A stretch of DNA of 51,103 nucleotides, taken from assembly GCA_905478165.1 (NCBI GenBank), contig CAJQHK010000003.1, forward strand, positions 1-51,103. Reading direction: 5' to 3'. A model generated the notes under the pieces. That model did not search any database and was not told where the DNA came from. It saw only the letters and a list, made by a program, of their open reading frames with translations. Positions 18,426 through 28,278 of this stretch are shown piece after piece. The position numbers were made by a program, and so were the translations under genes. The stretch comes from an uncultured Rickettsiales bacterium (lineage in GTDB: Bacteria; Pseudomonadota; Alphaproteobacteria; Rickettsiales; UBA1997). Position 1 is the first letter of the stretch. Each line of letters starts with the position of its first letter.

Positions 18426-19310
18426 ATGGAAATCATACCTTTTGACAAGAGACCTGGATACATTTGGCAAAATGGTAAAATTATCCCTTGGCAAGATGCT
18501 ACAACACATATTTTAAATCATGGATTACATTACGCCTCTTGCGTTTTTGAAGGTGAGAGAATCTATGATAAAAAAATCTTCAAAATCACTGAGCATAGCA
18601 CCAGACTTCACAAATCTGCTGAAATCTTAGGTTTTAAAATTCCATATTCTATAGAAGAGCTAGATCAATATAAAAAAGAAATTGCTGCTAAACAAGATAT
18701 CGTTGATGGCTATATGCGCGCCTTTGCCTGGAGAGGTTCTGAGAAAATGGCAATCTCTGCTCAAAACAATACTATCCATGTAGCAATTGCCTGCTGGCCT
18801 TGGCCACCATATTACTCCGAGGAAGCTAGAAAAAAAGGACTGAAATTAAAGTTTGCCAAATATCGTCGTCCCGATCCAGCAACGGCGCCAATAAAAGCTA
18901 AAGCTGCAGGTCTCTATATGATTTGCACAATCAGTAAACATGAAGCAGAGGCGGAGGGATACAATGACGCTCTTATGCTTGATTATCGAGGATATTTATC
19001 AGAAGCGACTGGGGCTAATCTATTTTTAGTAATGAAAAATGATGAATTACACACTCCCACTCCAGACTGTTTTTTAAATGGCATCACTAGACAAACTATC
19101 ATTGAAATTGCTAAAAATAAAAATATCAAAGTTGTTGAAAGGCATATTTTACCCGAAGAACTGGAAGATGCTAAAGATGTATTCTTAACTGGAAGTGCCG
19201 CTGAAATAACTAGAGTAGGTTCAATTGATAATAAATATTCCTACCCAGAGGTTAGCGAAATAACACTCGACCTAATGGCCGAATATAAAAGCTTGGTTTA
19301 TCGTAAATAA
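18426..19310 (+). CDS. ilvE: branched-chain amino acid aminotransferase
   Basis: A 294-residue class IV PLP aminotransferase for Ile, Leu and Val interconversion with their 2-oxo acids. It begins with IPFDKRPGYIWQNGKIIPW. The PLP lysine lies in APIKAKAAGLYMICTISKHEA, followed by the cofactor-binding SEATGANLFLV and GITRQTIIEIA. TGSAAEITRVGSID closes the phosphate site. No other branched-chain biosynthesis gene is next to it; the threonine/serine dehydratase is 24 kb away. Confidence 0.94.
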   Translation: MEIIPFDKRPGYIWQNGKIIPWQDATTHILNHGLHYASCVFEGERIYDKKIFKITEHSTRLHKSAEILGFKIPYSIEELDQYKKEIAAKQDIVDGYMRAFAWRGSEKMAISAQNNTIHVAIACWPWPPYYSEEARKKGLKLKFAKYRRPDPATAPIKAKAAGLYMICTISKHEAEAEGYNDALMLDYRGYLSEATGANLFLVMKNDELHTPTPDCFLNGITRQTIIEIAKNKNIKVVERHILPEELEDAKDVFLTGSAAEITRVGSIDNKYSYPEVSEITLDLMAEYKSLVYRK

Positions 19311-19341
19311 GACTATCATAAAAACTGTATAAATGACCATT

Positions 19342-19560
19342 TTATAGTTTAAACTCTTCGCTAAATTCAACCACTAAATTTGATGTTAATTTTAGCTTCT
19401 CGCTCAAAACTTGATTAGGAACTTTATATCATAATATTTTTCTTGTTATATTGTTAAGTAAATCTTCTATTTTTGTAATTTCTTTTGCGTTAATTTCTAA
19501 ATATCCTTATCTTTAAGAAAGATTCTATGAATCATAGAATTCATCGTTTATTTTAAAGTA
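19342..19560 (-). pseudogene. IS30-family transposase remnant, copy 2 (C-terminal end)
   Basis: On the minus strand a degraded frame reads INAKEITKIEDLLNNITRKIL, a stop, then YKVPNQVLSEKLKL and ends at 19342. This is the LNN-RPRK-LGYKTPNEV region at the C-terminus of IS30 transposases. The DNA is clearly similar to 25503-25690. Upstream, MNSMIHRIFLKD-like words occur in another frame. Only the last part of the gene remains, so it is inactive. No inverted repeats could be assigned. Confidence 0.7.
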
Positions 19561-19596
19561 GAAATTGACATAGGAGTTGGAACTTATTAAATCTTC

Positions 19597-20682
19597 CTAA
19601 CTACTATATTTCTCAACCAACCCAACAATATGATCGATTAAATCTTTAGTTTCCACCTTGTGTGAAGGCTTACCATCAATATAAACATTATGACGATTAT
19701 TATTACCGCCAGTAATTCCAATTTTGGTATGAGCAGCTTCACCAAGACCATTAACAACGCAACCTAGAATTGAAACTTCAATTGGATTTTTGATATGAGA
19801 TGTTCTTTTTTCAACTTCTGATACAACATCAATTACATTAAAAGCCTGGCGAGCACAAGATGGGCAAGAAACTAGATCAACTCCTCTTGCTCTAATTCCT
19901 AGAGATTTTAACATTTCATACGCGACCTTAACTTCTTCCACAGGATCTGCAGATAAAGAGACGCGTATTGTATCTCCTATACCACTCATAAGTAGGTGCC
20001 CAAGACCAATAGAAGATTTTACAGTTCCAGAAGCAAGGCTACCAGACTCCGTGATACCAATATGAAAAGGATAGCTACACTCCTTAGCTAAATCTTCATA
20101 ACTACGAATTGCTAAAAATATATCAGAGGCTTTGACGCTGATTTTAATCTCAAAAAAATCATTATCTTCTAAAATTTTAATATGTCTCTTTGCCGACTCA
20201 ACTAAAGCTGCAGGACATGGTGTTTGGTATTTATCAAGCAATTCCTGCTCTAAAGATCCCGCATTAACCCCGATTCTAATAGAACACCCGTAATCCTTTG
20301 CAGCTTTAATAACTTCTTTTATTTTTTTATCAGATCCAATGTTACCAGGATTAATCCTTAAGCATTTTGCTCCAGCTTTTGCCGCCTCAATCGCCCTTCT
20401 GTAATGAAAATGTATGTCTGCAATAATTGGAACTGGACAATGTGGAATAATTTTTGCCAAAGCCTCTGACGATTCCTGATCTGGAACTGAGATTCGCATT
20501 AATTCCGCACCCGCCTCGTAACATTCATTAACCTGCCTAATTGTATCCTCTATATCAGTGGTCAATGTGCTTGTCATCGACTGCACTGAAATTGGATTAT
20601 TAGCACCAATTTTGACATCTCCAACTGAAATTTCATTAGTTTTGCGACGATTTATTATCCTAAAAGATCTAGTTTGCTTCAT
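19597..20682 (-). CDS. ispG: 4-hydroxy-3-methylbut-2-enyl diphosphate synthase
   Basis: A 361-residue iron-sulfur enzyme (GcpE) of the MEP isoprenoid pathway, converting MEcPP to HMBPP. The N-terminal TIM barrel has [31 protein letters not shown] and [11 protein letters not shown]. The C-terminal cluster-binding cysteines are in [13 protein letters not shown] and [16 protein letters not shown]. Length is normal for the bacterial form. Stand-alone on the minus strand. Confidence 0.96.
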   Translation of the reverse strand: MKQTRSFRIINRRKTNEISVGDVKIGANNPISVQSMTSTLTTDIEDTIRQVNECYEAGAELMRISVPDQESSEALAKIIPHCPVPIIADIHFHYRRAIEAAKAGAKCLRINPGNIGSDKKIKEVIKAAKDYGCSIRIGVNAGSLEQELLDKYQTPCPAALVESAKRHIKILEDNDFFEIKISVKASDIFLAIRSYEDLAKECSYPFHIGITESGSLASGTVKSSIGLGHLLMSGIGDTIRVSLSADPVEEVKVAYEMLKSLGIRARGVDLVSCPSCARQAFNVIDVVSEVEKRTSHIKNPIEVSILGCVVNGLGEAAHTKIGITGGNNNRHNVYIDGKPSHKVETKDLIDHIVGLVEKYSS

Positions 20683-20747
20683 ATCTTATCAATATTACTT
20701 TTTTTAATTTCAAAAAGTTGTATATAAATAACCTAAACATTATCAAA

Positions 20748-20960
20748 TTATTTTTGCACGACTTTTAAGTATAAATAACCAATAATTCCAAAAATAATAA
20801 TGAATCCAAAAACAAAAACTGAAACAATAATTGTGACATAGAATATGGCGGCTGTGATAATAAAAAATAAGGATATTAAGAAAACTTTTCTAAAAAAATC
20901 TTTTATTTTATTGACTACTCTCTGATCTTCCTCGTTAATTATTATTATTTTTCTTTTCAT
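20748..20960 (-). CDS. small membrane protein of unknown function
   Basis: A 70-residue protein with a basic/acidic cytosolic N-terminus (MKRKIIIINEEDQRVVNKIK) and two closely spaced hydrophobic segments (about residues 26-45 and 48-66), probably an inner-membrane hairpin. Its first 26 nt overlap the end of the ELM1 gene, which suggests translational coupling and supports it being real. No family recognised. Confidence 0.55.
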   Translation of the reverse strand: MKRKIIIINEEDQRVVNKIKDFFRKVFLISLFFIITAAIFYVTIIVSVFVFGFIIIFGIIGYLYLKVVQK

Positions 20961-21912
20961 ATTGCACTTTAATTAATTTAGAAATTCTCTTCGTTTCATC
21001 TAATATATTTCTAGGATATTTTTCTAAAACTTCAATATTATCTTCTAATTTTCTAGCATATTTGCTATCAAATAAATTTTTATGAAATTTTAAATGCTTA
21101 TTTGAGCAAAATTCTTTTTCTGAAAAAATATAAATAGGTTTATTCAGGCTAGAAATCTCAGAACATATGGAAATTGAGTCCCCAGTTGCAATAATATAAT
21201 CGGCATCCTTTAAAATTGCCAGATACGGATTTGGCTTCTTAAACTCATATTTAAAAAATTTATAATTACATTCTAAGTTATTTTGAAATTCTTGCAATAT
21301 AAGATCATCCGTCCTCCTACTATCTAATATTAACAGACTGGCATTCATGTTGTTTGAAATATTTTGACAAATTTTTCTTAATTTTATGGCAGTTTGGAGT
21401 GTGAAAATTTTTTTTCTTGAGGATCCTCCAAGTAAAAGAGCGATTTTTGGATTCTTAATGTTTCCAAGTAAATCCTTAAATTTATGATACTCTAATGCTA
21501 ATTTTTTATGATTTATTTTCGTTAGTGACCCAAAACTTCTAATAATATTTGGATTCTGATAGTTTCTATCATGGTTGGGCAAAATTATAATATCAAATTT
21601 ATTAAAACTGATATTTGGATTCATAATTTGCACCAACAAACTATTTTTATGATACTTCCTAAGGAAAATGGCAATTTTTGCTAACTTCCTGCCGCAAGAA
21701 ATAATAATATCAGGAGATTTTGCATTTATTAACCCTTCTTTTAAGTTGGTACTTATACCTATTAAGGAATTAAATTTTAAAAAATTAGGTAAATTTGCCA
21801 GCCTATTATAGGAGATTTCTTTGATTTGGTAATTTTCTGATAAATTTTGAGCTAAACCTACGGTCTGAGAATTATTACCAGCCCGATTGTCAGTTAAAGC
21901 CCAAATTAACAT
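20935..21912 (-). CDS. ELM1/DUF1022 family protein
   Basis: A 325-residue protein resembling the bacterial relatives of the plant mitochondrial fission protein ELM1. It opens with LIWALTDNRAGNNSQTVGLAQNL and has IISCGRKLAKIAIFLRK, LLLGGSSRKKIFT and YIIATGDSISICSEISSLNKP, a pattern like GT-B glycosyltransferases. In Alphaproteobacteria the biochemical role is not established; an envelope-related role is possible. It starts 3 nt after the transaldolase stop and overlaps the next small gene, so the three form an operon. Confidence 0.85.
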   Translation of the reverse strand: MLIWALTDNRAGNNSQTVGLAQNLSENYQIKEISYNRLANLPNFLKFNSLIGISTNLKEGLINAKSPDIIISCGRKLAKIAIFLRKYHKNSLLVQIMNPNISFNKFDIIILPNHDRNYQNPNIIRSFGSLTKINHKKLALEYHKFKDLLGNIKNPKIALLLGGSSRKKIFTLQTAIKLRKICQNISNNMNASLLILDSRRTDDLILQEFQNNLECNYKFFKYEFKKPNPYLAILKDADYIIATGDSISICSEISSLNKPIYIFSEKEFCSNKHLKFHKNLFDSKYARKLEDNIEVLEKYPRNILDETKRISKLIKVQYEKKNNNN

Positions 21913-21915
21913 TAA

Positions 21916-22572
21916 TTAAAGAATATCTTGCTTTGTTTTCTTCCAATCAGCGCTAAAGGTAGCCAAACCTTTGTCAGTTAACGGATGAGAAACTAATTGA
22001 TTGAATACCTTAGCTGGAATTGTGGCGACATCAGCTCCAATTTTTGCTGATTCAGTGATGTGGATAGGATTCCTAATTGACGCAACAAGAATTTCGGTCT
22101 CAAATTCTGGATAATTATCATAAATCATCCTGATATCAGAAATTAATTCCAGACCATTGAAAGATATATCATCCAACCTTCCTACAAAAGGCGAAACATA
22201 GCTGGCTCCAGCCTTAGCTGCCAATATCGCCTGGGCAGTAGAAAAGCAAAGAGTAACATTGGTTGCTATACCCTCATTAGAAAAATATTTACAAGCTTTT
22301 AACCCTGCCATAGTTAATGGCAATTTAATGCAAATATTATTAGCAATTTTAGCTAATTTTAACCCCTCCTTAATCATATTTTCAGAGTCGGTTGCCATCA
22401 CTTCGGCACTGACTGGGCCATCGGTGATTTTAGTAATTTCTTTTAATATTTCAAAAAAATTACCACCCTCTTTAGCAATTAATGATGGATTTGTTGTCAC
22501 TCCGTCAAGCAAGCCAGAACTTGATAATTCTTTAATTTCTTCTATATTTGCTGTATCTATAAAAAATTTCAT
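21916..22572 (-). CDS. tal: transaldolase, TalC/FSA type
   Basis: A 218-residue short transaldolase (fructose-6-phosphate aldolase-like). Motifs: [33 protein letters not shown], the Schiff-base Lys83 in [10 protein letters not shown], and [11 protein letters not shown]. It would link glycolytic and pentose phosphate sugars; together with the class II fructose bisphosphatase (glpX) it suggests working gluconeogenic and pentose metabolism. Transaldolase against aldolase activity cannot be told apart from sequence alone. Confidence 0.9.
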   Translation of the reverse strand: MKFFIDTANIEEIKELSSSGLLDGVTTNPSLIAKEGGNFFEILKEITKITDGPVSAEVMATDSENMIKEGLKLAKIANNICIKLPLTMAGLKACKYFSNEGIATNVTLCFSTAQAILAAKAGASYVSPFVGRLDDISFNGLELISDIRMIYDNYPEFETEILVASIRNPIHITESAKIGADVATIPAKVFNQLVSHPLTDKGLATFSADWKKTKQDIL

Positions 22573-22650
22573 CTTATAATATTAATTCATTGTTATTAAA
22601 AAAAGATTTAAATAAATCTTTTATCTGGTTGTGCCAACTAACGAAACCAA

Positions 22651-23568
22651 ATGATTAAAAGCACTTTCTACATATTGTCATTTTTGATTATCTTTGTCAA
22701 TAATCTATATGCCTCACAAGATATTAAAATAATTGCCAAAGTTAATAATCAAATTATTACTAATATTGATATTAATCAATATTACAAACTAACTAGGTTT
22801 TTGTCTGAAATTGATGTCGAGTCTAAATCGCAAAAAAAGATTATTCTCAACAAATTATTGCAACAAATTATTGAAGAAAAATTACGACTTACTGATATTA
22901 AAAAGCAAAATATCACTACAAATACAGAAATAGAAAGTGAAATTAATCAAATCATTGTCAATCATCATGGAGACTTGGCGACGTTAAAAAAAAGGATGAA
23001 GGATATGGATATTTCCTATAAAAATTATCGAGATCAAATTAAAACTAAAATTCTTTTTAGTAAGGTGGTGCAAAAAAATATCTCTCCCGCAATTAAGGCC
23101 ACAAACTCAGATATTAACGAAATTTTAGAAATTAATAATATAAAAAATACTATTAAATCCTTTAAAATCTTAGAAATTTATATAGCTAAGAGTGACAATG
23201 CTCAAAAAATAGCTAAAATATTATTTTCAGAACTTAAGGATAGCTCCAATTTTAAAAAATTATCTAAAGAATTTTCTAGTTTATATGATCATGTATCTGT
23301 AGAAGATGCTACTTGGATTAAGGAAGGGGAGTTGAATCCTAAATTATACCAATCAATTTCAAATTTAGATATAGGGCAAATATCTAATCCAACCGAACTC
23401 AATGAATCCTATTATATTTTTAAAATTATCGACAAGAAAGATATTCCTAATGTTGATATTAACAATTTAAGACAAATTGAAGATATGATATTTAAAAAAA
23501 AATTATTAATATCTATCAAATCATACATGTCTGACTTAAGAAAAAACAGCAATATTGTTATATTTTAA
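22651..23568 (+). CDS. SurA-like periplasmic chaperone with parvulin-type domain
   Basis: A 305-residue exported protein with a signal peptide at residues 1-22 (ILSFLIIFVNNLYAS). It has a SurA N-terminal chaperone domain (INQYYKLTRFLSE, KLLQQIIEEKLRL) and one degenerate parvulin-like region (ILEIYIAKSDNAQK, FKKLSKEFSS, WIKEGELNPKLYQSI, IGQISNPTEL). It is shorter than enterobacterial SurA, which has two parvulin domains. Probable role: escort of outer-membrane proteins. It ends 9 bp before the PBP2 gene and is likely co-transcribed with it; lptD, the usual neighbour, is not adjacent. Confidence 0.82.
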   Translation: MIKSTFYILSFLIIFVNNLYASQDIKIIAKVNNQIITNIDINQYYKLTRFLSEIDVESKSQKKIILNKLLQQIIEEKLRLTDIKKQNITTNTEIESEINQIIVNHHGDLATLKKRMKDMDISYKNYRDQIKTKILFSKVVQKNISPAIKATNSDINEILEINNIKNTIKSFKILEIYIAKSDNAQKIAKILFSELKDSSNFKKLSKEFSSLYDHVSVEDATWIKEGELNPKLYQSISNLDIGQISNPTELNESYYIFKIIDKKDIPNVDINNLRQIEDMIFKKKLLISIKSYMSDLRKNSNIVIF

Positions 23569-23577
23569 TCTTATACA

Positions 23578-25368
23578 TTGAAAATAAAAGATTTTAAAAA
23601 AAATAAATTATTTAATAGGAGGATTTTAATCCTTGGGATATTCAAACTGACATTGTTTAGTAGTATAGTAAGTCGCCTAGCGTATTTACAAATATTTAAA
23701 AATGAAGAATATTCTATAAGATCCGATAAAAATAGAATTAAACCTGCTATACAGCCATCTCCAAGGGGCGATATCTACGATAGAAATAATCAACCACTGA
23801 CGATCAACAGAAAAAAATATAAATTAATATTTTATCCCAGAAGTAAAGATAGGACTAAGAAAGTAATGGCAAAAATTATTGATATTTTGCAATTACACAA
23901 AGAAACAATTGATATTATTTTCAAAAAAATTAAAAAGAATCGCTCCTATCTTGGATCTATAACCTTAATTGAAAACATAAAATGGGATGATCTATCTCGA
24001 TTAGAGGTTAATAAGTATAAACTAGAAGATACAGCTATAGAGGCTGGAATCAATCGTAATTATCTTTTTCCATATCAAAACGCTCATATTACTGGATATG
24101 TCTCCTCTCCGCTAAAAAAAGATATTTCAGATAAAAATAAAAAAATTTACAATCATCCTGATTTTAAAATTGGTGCCAGAGGTATAGAGAAAGAATTTGA
24201 TGATACTTTACGCGGAAAATACGGAGTAAGGTATGTCGAAATAAACGCTTATGGAATTCCTATAAGGACTTTGCGACATAATAAACCATCCAAAGGCCAA
24301 GACATATCCTTGAGTATCGATAACGAACTGCAAGAAAAATCATATGACCTGTTAAAAGATAAAAAATCTTCATTAATATTGATGGATGTAAATAATGGAG
24401 AGATATTATCCTATATATCAACCCCGTCATTTGATCCTAATTTACTATCTACAGGAATCTCAAATGAGGATTGGGATAAATTAAAAAATAATCCAGATAA
24501 GCCCTTAAATAATAGGCCCATTGCAGCTCTTTATCCACCAGCGTCAACTTTTAAATTAATGGTTGCTATCGCTGCCATTGAAAATAATTTTAACAGTAAG
24601 GAGACAATAAAATGTAATGGCTCTTTTAGGGTTGGCAATAGAATGTTTCATTGTTGGCAAGAAAAAGGTCATGGTAGGCTAGACCTAGAAGGAGCAATAA
24701 AACATTCATGCAATATTTATTTTTATAAAATAGTTCAAGATATTGGATTTAACAAAATTGCAAACATTGCTCGTAAATTTGGATATGGAGAAAGATTTGA
24801 TTTAGATATAGGCACCTTCTACGAGGGAACCGTACCAACTCCTGAGTGGAAAATGAAAAAATACAATAAAAAATGGGTTGGAGGCGACGACATTAACGCT
24901 GTAATTGGCCAAGGATATGTGTTGTCAAACCCTCTACAAATTGCAGTTGCAACAGCAAGAATAGCAAATAACGGCAAAAGAGTAATTCCTACCATAATTA
25001 AAAATGATGCTGTTACTCAATCTAATTTAGAATTGCCAGAATTGACCATAGCCAATGAACAATCAATAAAATTCTTAAAAAATTCAATGTCAAAAGTTGT
25101 TAATGAAAAAGGGGGAACGGCATATTACAGAAGAATCAAAGAAAAACAATTTCAAATGGCTGGTAAAACCGGAACAGCCCAATCCGTCTCTACTTCTAAA
25201 GACGGTGAAAGTACAAGAAAAGATCATGCAATTTTTACCGCCTTTGCACCGATATCTAAACCAAAATTTGCCATATCTATTGTAATTGAAAATATTGGAT
25301 TCGGCTCAACATATGCAGCGCCAGTAGCAAGAGACATATTGCTAGCGGCACAAAAAAAATATTTATAA
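23578..25368 (+). CDS. mrdA: penicillin-binding protein 2
   Basis: A 596-residue class B PBP, the peptidoglycan transpeptidase of cell elongation. There is one N-terminal membrane helix (about residues 15-40) and a dimerisation domain with PSPRGDIYDRNNQPL. The transpeptidase has Ser323-Thr-Phe-Lys326, Ser377-Cys-Asn379 and Lys530-Thr-Gly532. The start codon is TTG; no nearby ATG keeps the membrane anchor. Together with lysA it argues that this bacterium makes peptidoglycan. rodA is not in the window. Confidence 0.95.
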   Translation: MKIKDFKKNKLFNRRILILGIFKLTLFSSIVSRLAYLQIFKNEEYSIRSDKNRIKPAIQPSPRGDIYDRNNQPLTINRKKYKLIFYPRSKDRTKKVMAKIIDILQLHKETIDIIFKKIKKNRSYLGSITLIENIKWDDLSRLEVNKYKLEDTAIEAGINRNYLFPYQNAHITGYVSSPLKKDISDKNKKIYNHPDFKIGARGIEKEFDDTLRGKYGVRYVEINAYGIPIRTLRHNKPSKGQDISLSIDNELQEKSYDLLKDKKSSLILMDVNNGEILSYISTPSFDPNLLSTGISNEDWDKLKNNPDKPLNNRPIAALYPPASTFKLMVAIAAIENNFNSKETIKCNGSFRVGNRMFHCWQEKGHGRLDLEGAIKHSCNIYFYKIVQDIGFNKIANIARKFGYGERFDLDIGTFYEGTVPTPEWKMKKYNKKWVGGDDINAVIGQGYVLSNPLQIAVATARIANNGKRVIPTIIKNDAVTQSNLELPELTIANEQSIKFLKNSMSKVVNEKGGTAYYRRIKEKQFQMAGKTGTAQSVSTSKDGESTRKDHAIFTAFAPISKPKFAISIVIENIGFGSTYAAPVARDILLAAQKKYL

Positions 25369-25502
25369 TACCAATTTATCAAATTTAACAAAACGATTTC
25401 TAATTTCTTAGAGAAGAGATAGAAAGAAAGTATTGCAGTTAAATATGACAATTGGAGACTAGGATCTAAATTCAACCACTAATTTAAACAAAACATATAA
25501 TT

Positions 25503-25890
25503 TTAAACCAAAGAATTTGATGATAATTTCAGCTTCCTGTTCCAAACTTGGTTAAGAGTTTTATATCCTAATATTTTTCTTGACATATTATTAAGTAAAT
25601 TTTCTATTTTTTATAATATCCCTATCTTTAGTAAAGATTCTATAAATCATAGAATTTATCTTTTCTACTAGTCCTTTTTACCAAGCTCTGCAAGTATCAC
25701 AAAAATAAGTTTTAAATCCTTTGAGATGAGTCGCAACATACAGTAGAACTAGTTTTATTTCCATTAAAAGATAAATTAACTTTTTGAGAAGCCTTGTTAA
25801 TTATAGCTGAAATATTAGGTATGACTACAAAATAAATTAATAATTATTGATTATCATATAAAAATAATCTTTATACAAGTTGGTTATTAA
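25503..25890 (-). pseudogene. IS30-family transposase remnant, copy 1
   Basis: The minus strand reads, in a frame broken by stops, FKTYFCDTCRAW, stop, KGLVEKINSMIYRIFTKDRD and, after a frame change, IENLLNNMSRKILGYKTLNQ followed by VWNRKLKL. These are the conserved end of the IS30 integrase core (YFCDTYRPWQKG..E) and the C-terminal LNNRPRK-LGYKTPNEV motif. The region from about 25700 to 25890 is more eroded. Similarity with 19342-19560 shows that two copies of one element once existed here. Confidence 0.75.
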
Positions 25891-25910
25891 TCGATCATAT
25901 CATAGAAACC

Positions 25911-26642
25911 CTAAAGAAAATCATAGAATTCCTTGCCGATATCTATCTCTTCTCGACTATTTTTTTTGCGCCAAATGTTAGTGTCACGAAGTGAGTAAAT
26001 ACAACCACAATATTCTTGTTTATAAAATTTCTCTTCTTTAGAAATTTCATACATGCGTGAACTACCGCCCCCTTTACGCCAATTATAAGTCCAATAGTTA
26101 ATGTTTTTATAATTATTAGCGGCCCTTACTCCACAATCATTAATTTGATCCATATCTTTCCAGCGAGAAATACCAAGAGAGGTAGAAATAACATTAAAAC
26201 CATTTTCATATGCATAGAGAGCGGTCCTTTCAAAACGCATATCAAAACACTTAGTACACCTTTCTCCTCTTTCGGGTTCATTCTCTAAGCCTTTTGCTCT
26301 TTTAAACCAATCTTGAATATCATAATCAGCATCAACAAAATCAATTCCTAATTTTTCTGCAAAGCGAATATTCTCATTCTTGCGGATTTCATATTCTTTT
26401 TTTGGATGAATATTGGGATTGTAAAAGAAAATAGTTAATTCTATGCCAGAATCAACTATTCTTTGGATTAGATCTGCTGAGCATGGAGCACAACAGCTAT
26501 GAAGAAGTAGTTTATTGTCAGAATTAAACTCCTCTGGAATTATTAACTTTTCTATATTATTCGGCCTTGGTTTTTGCTGCAACCCCCTTTGACTCTTCTC
26601 CTGCTGGAACTTGTTTTGTATCTTGTTTTTGTCTATTTTCAT
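25911..26642 (-). CDS. queH: epoxyqueuosine reductase QueH
   Basis: A 243-residue iron-sulfur protein performing the last step of queuosine synthesis in tRNA, replacing the unrelated QueG. Signatures: [15 protein letters not shown], the paired cysteines in [14 protein letters not shown], and [12 protein letters not shown]. The start at 26642 ([12 protein letters not shown]) is chosen because it gives a family-like N-terminus; the frame is open to 26669. Either way the gene overlaps the 3' end of secB by 86 nt or more in another frame. queE lies 1.6 kb away on the other strand. Confidence 0.93.
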   Translation of the reverse strand: MKIDKNKIQNKFQQEKSQRGLQQKPRPNNIEKLIIPEEFNSDNKLLLHSCCAPCSADLIQRIVDSGIELTIFFYNPNIHPKKEYEIRKNENIRFAEKLGIDFVDADYDIQDWFKRAKGLENEPERGERCTKCFDMRFERTALYAYENGFNVISTSLGISRWKDMDQINDCGVRAANNYKNINYWTYNWRKGGGSSRMYEISKEEKFYKQEYCGCIYSLRDTNIWRKKNSREEIDIGKEFYDFL

Positions 26643-27042
26643 ATAGGGTATAAAAATCAATTGGCTCAATCATTAATGGTGGAAATCCACCATCTAAAGT
26701 TGCGTGAGTCATAATTCTTCTGACATAGGGGAAGATGATATTTGGACAATAAATTAATAGAGTTTGCTCTAATAATTTTTCTTCAATATCAATCAACTCA
26801 AAAACTCCTGCATAAGAACATTCGCAAATAAAGGACTTCTCTTTAGTTTCATCAATCTCGGCATAAGATTTAATTGATAAAACAACTTCATACTCATTAC
26901 TATCAGAGACCTTATTAGCATTAATATCGACTGCTAATTTAATTTCAGATTTAGTAATATTTTTTTTAAAGATTGCTGGAGCATTTGGGAGTTCAAACGA
27001 AAAATCCTTTAAGTACTGAGCTTTAACTTTAATATTAGACAT
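26557..27042 (-). CDS. secB: protein-export chaperone SecB
   Basis: A 161-residue SecB. It holds preproteins unfolded and hands them to SecA. Motifs: [38 protein letters not shown] and the well conserved [13 protein letters not shown]. The C-terminal tail is Gln/Lys/Glu-rich and ends in Ala-Lys-rich sequence; this tail region is the part that overlaps queH. It overlaps glpX by one base, forming a run glpX-secB-queH. Confidence 0.95.
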   Translation of the reverse strand: MSNIKVKAQYLKDFSFELPNAPAIFKKNITKSEIKLAVDINANKVSDSNEYEVVLSIKSYAEIDETKEKSFICECSYAGVFELIDIEEKLLEQTLLIYCPNIIFPYVRRIMTHATLDGGFPPLMIEPIDFYTLYENRQKQDTKQVPAGEESKGVAAKTKAE

Positions 27043-27986
27043 TATTTTAGATATTTTGAATTAATTATTTTAATAGATTTCTGAGCTGAATCCATTACGA
27101 TAGAATTAACAATATTGAAATTATCATTCCTAACGATACCACTAAGCATTGAGCCGTGAGTAACTCCAGAAGCTACGAACAAGCAATCGCCCTTAACCAT
27201 CTCAGCAATCGAATATTTTTTACTTAAATCGGTAATACCCATTTTTTTAGCACGATTAATTTGCTTCTGATTATTGTCAAATATTAGACGACCAAGCATT
27301 TGAGAATTACAAACCTTAAGCGCAGTTGCGGCCAAAACTCCCTCTGGAGCACCGCCGGTTCCCATATAGATATCAATTCCAGTTTTTGGATCAGTTGTTG
27401 CAATTGCTGCAGCAACATCACCATCAGAAATTAATCTTACCCTAGCGCCAGATTCACGAGACTTTGCGATCAACTCTTCATGACGAGTACGATCTAAAAT
27501 CATTACCGTTAAGTCAGAAATGTTACATTTTTTAGCTCTAGCTAAGTTTTGAAGATTTGTCTTTGGAGAATTATCAAGATCAATAATATCTTTTGGCAAA
27601 TTTGGACCAATAGCAATTTTGTCCATATAAACATCTGGAGCATTAAGTAAGTTACCCTTCTTGGAAAAAGCAATTACAGTTAAAGAGTTTGGGTTTGCAG
27701 TTGCACAAATGGTGGTACCTTCTAATGGGTCAAGGGCAATATCAAGCTCTAAGCCACCAGTTCCAACTTCCTCACCAATATAAAGCATTGGCGCTTCGTC
27801 TCTTTCACCCTCGCCTATAACAATAGTACCGCTAATTGGCATCTGATTAAGAGAGTTCCTCATAGAATCAACAGCTGCAGCATCAGCTAACTTCTCTTTA
27901 CCTCTGCCAATCCACTCATAACAAGCAATAGCAGCATTTTCAGCAGTTCTTAATGCACCAGAAGTGATATCAGAAATTATTGCCAT
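27042..27986 (-). CDS. glpX: class II fructose-1,6-bisphosphatase
   Basis: A 314-residue GlpX-type phosphatase. Metal and substrate motifs are GTIVIGEGERDEAPML, DIALDPLEGTTICA, LTVMILDRTRHEEL and GTGGAPEGVLAA. It drives gluconeogenesis. It starts 5 bp after the rpmG stop and its stop overlaps the secB start by one base. Confidence 0.95.
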   Translation of the reverse strand: MAIISDITSGALRTAENAAIACYEWIGRGKEKLADAAAVDSMRNSLNQMPISGTIVIGEGERDEAPMLYIGEEVGTGGLELDIALDPLEGTTICATANPNSLTVIAFSKKGNLLNAPDVYMDKIAIGPNLPKDIIDLDNSPKTNLQNLARAKKCNISDLTVMILDRTRHEELIAKSRESGARVRLISDGDVAAAIATTDPKTGIDIYMGTGGAPEGVLAATALKVCNSQMLGRLIFDNNQKQINRAKKMGITDLSKKYSIAEMVKGDCLFVASGVTHGSMLSGIVRNDNFNIVNSIVMDSAQKSIKIINSKYLK

Positions 27987-27991
27987 ATTTT

Positions 27992-28180
27992 TTAACTAGA
28001 AATTTTCTTTTCCTTAAATAAAACATGCTTTCTAACTACTGGGTCGTATTTTTTAAACTCCATTTTATCCTTTTTTTGTGTCATATTTCTTCTACCAATA
28101 TAATAAAAACCAGTATCTGCAGTGCTCACTAGCTTAACTTGTGTAGATTTTCTATTTGATTTTGATGCTTTCTTACTCAT
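27992..28180 (-). CDS. rpmG: 50S ribosomal protein L33
   Basis: A 62-residue basic protein with VKLVSTADTGFYYIGRRNM and KMEFKKYDPVVRKHVLFKE, the L33 core. It lacks zinc cysteines (C-minus form). The N-terminus (SKKASKSNRKST) is slightly longer than usual. First gene of the rpmG-glpX-secB-queH run on the minus strand. Confidence 0.94.
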   Translation of the reverse strand: MSKKASKSNRKSTQVKLVSTADTGFYYIGRRNMTQKKDKMEFKKYDPVVRKHVLFKEKKISS

Positions 28181-28278
28181 ATCTAAATATTTATTTTAGC
28201 TTCTTTTTTTATTAACAGACTTTATAATTAAAAAGTAATTTTAAGTAGTAGCTGTTAATTAATCAAGATATAAGTTTA

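Noticed and set aside
25366-25400. Another end of the palindromic repeat (ATACCAATTT after PBP2)
   Set aside because: Only about nine bases match and the rest is unrelated.
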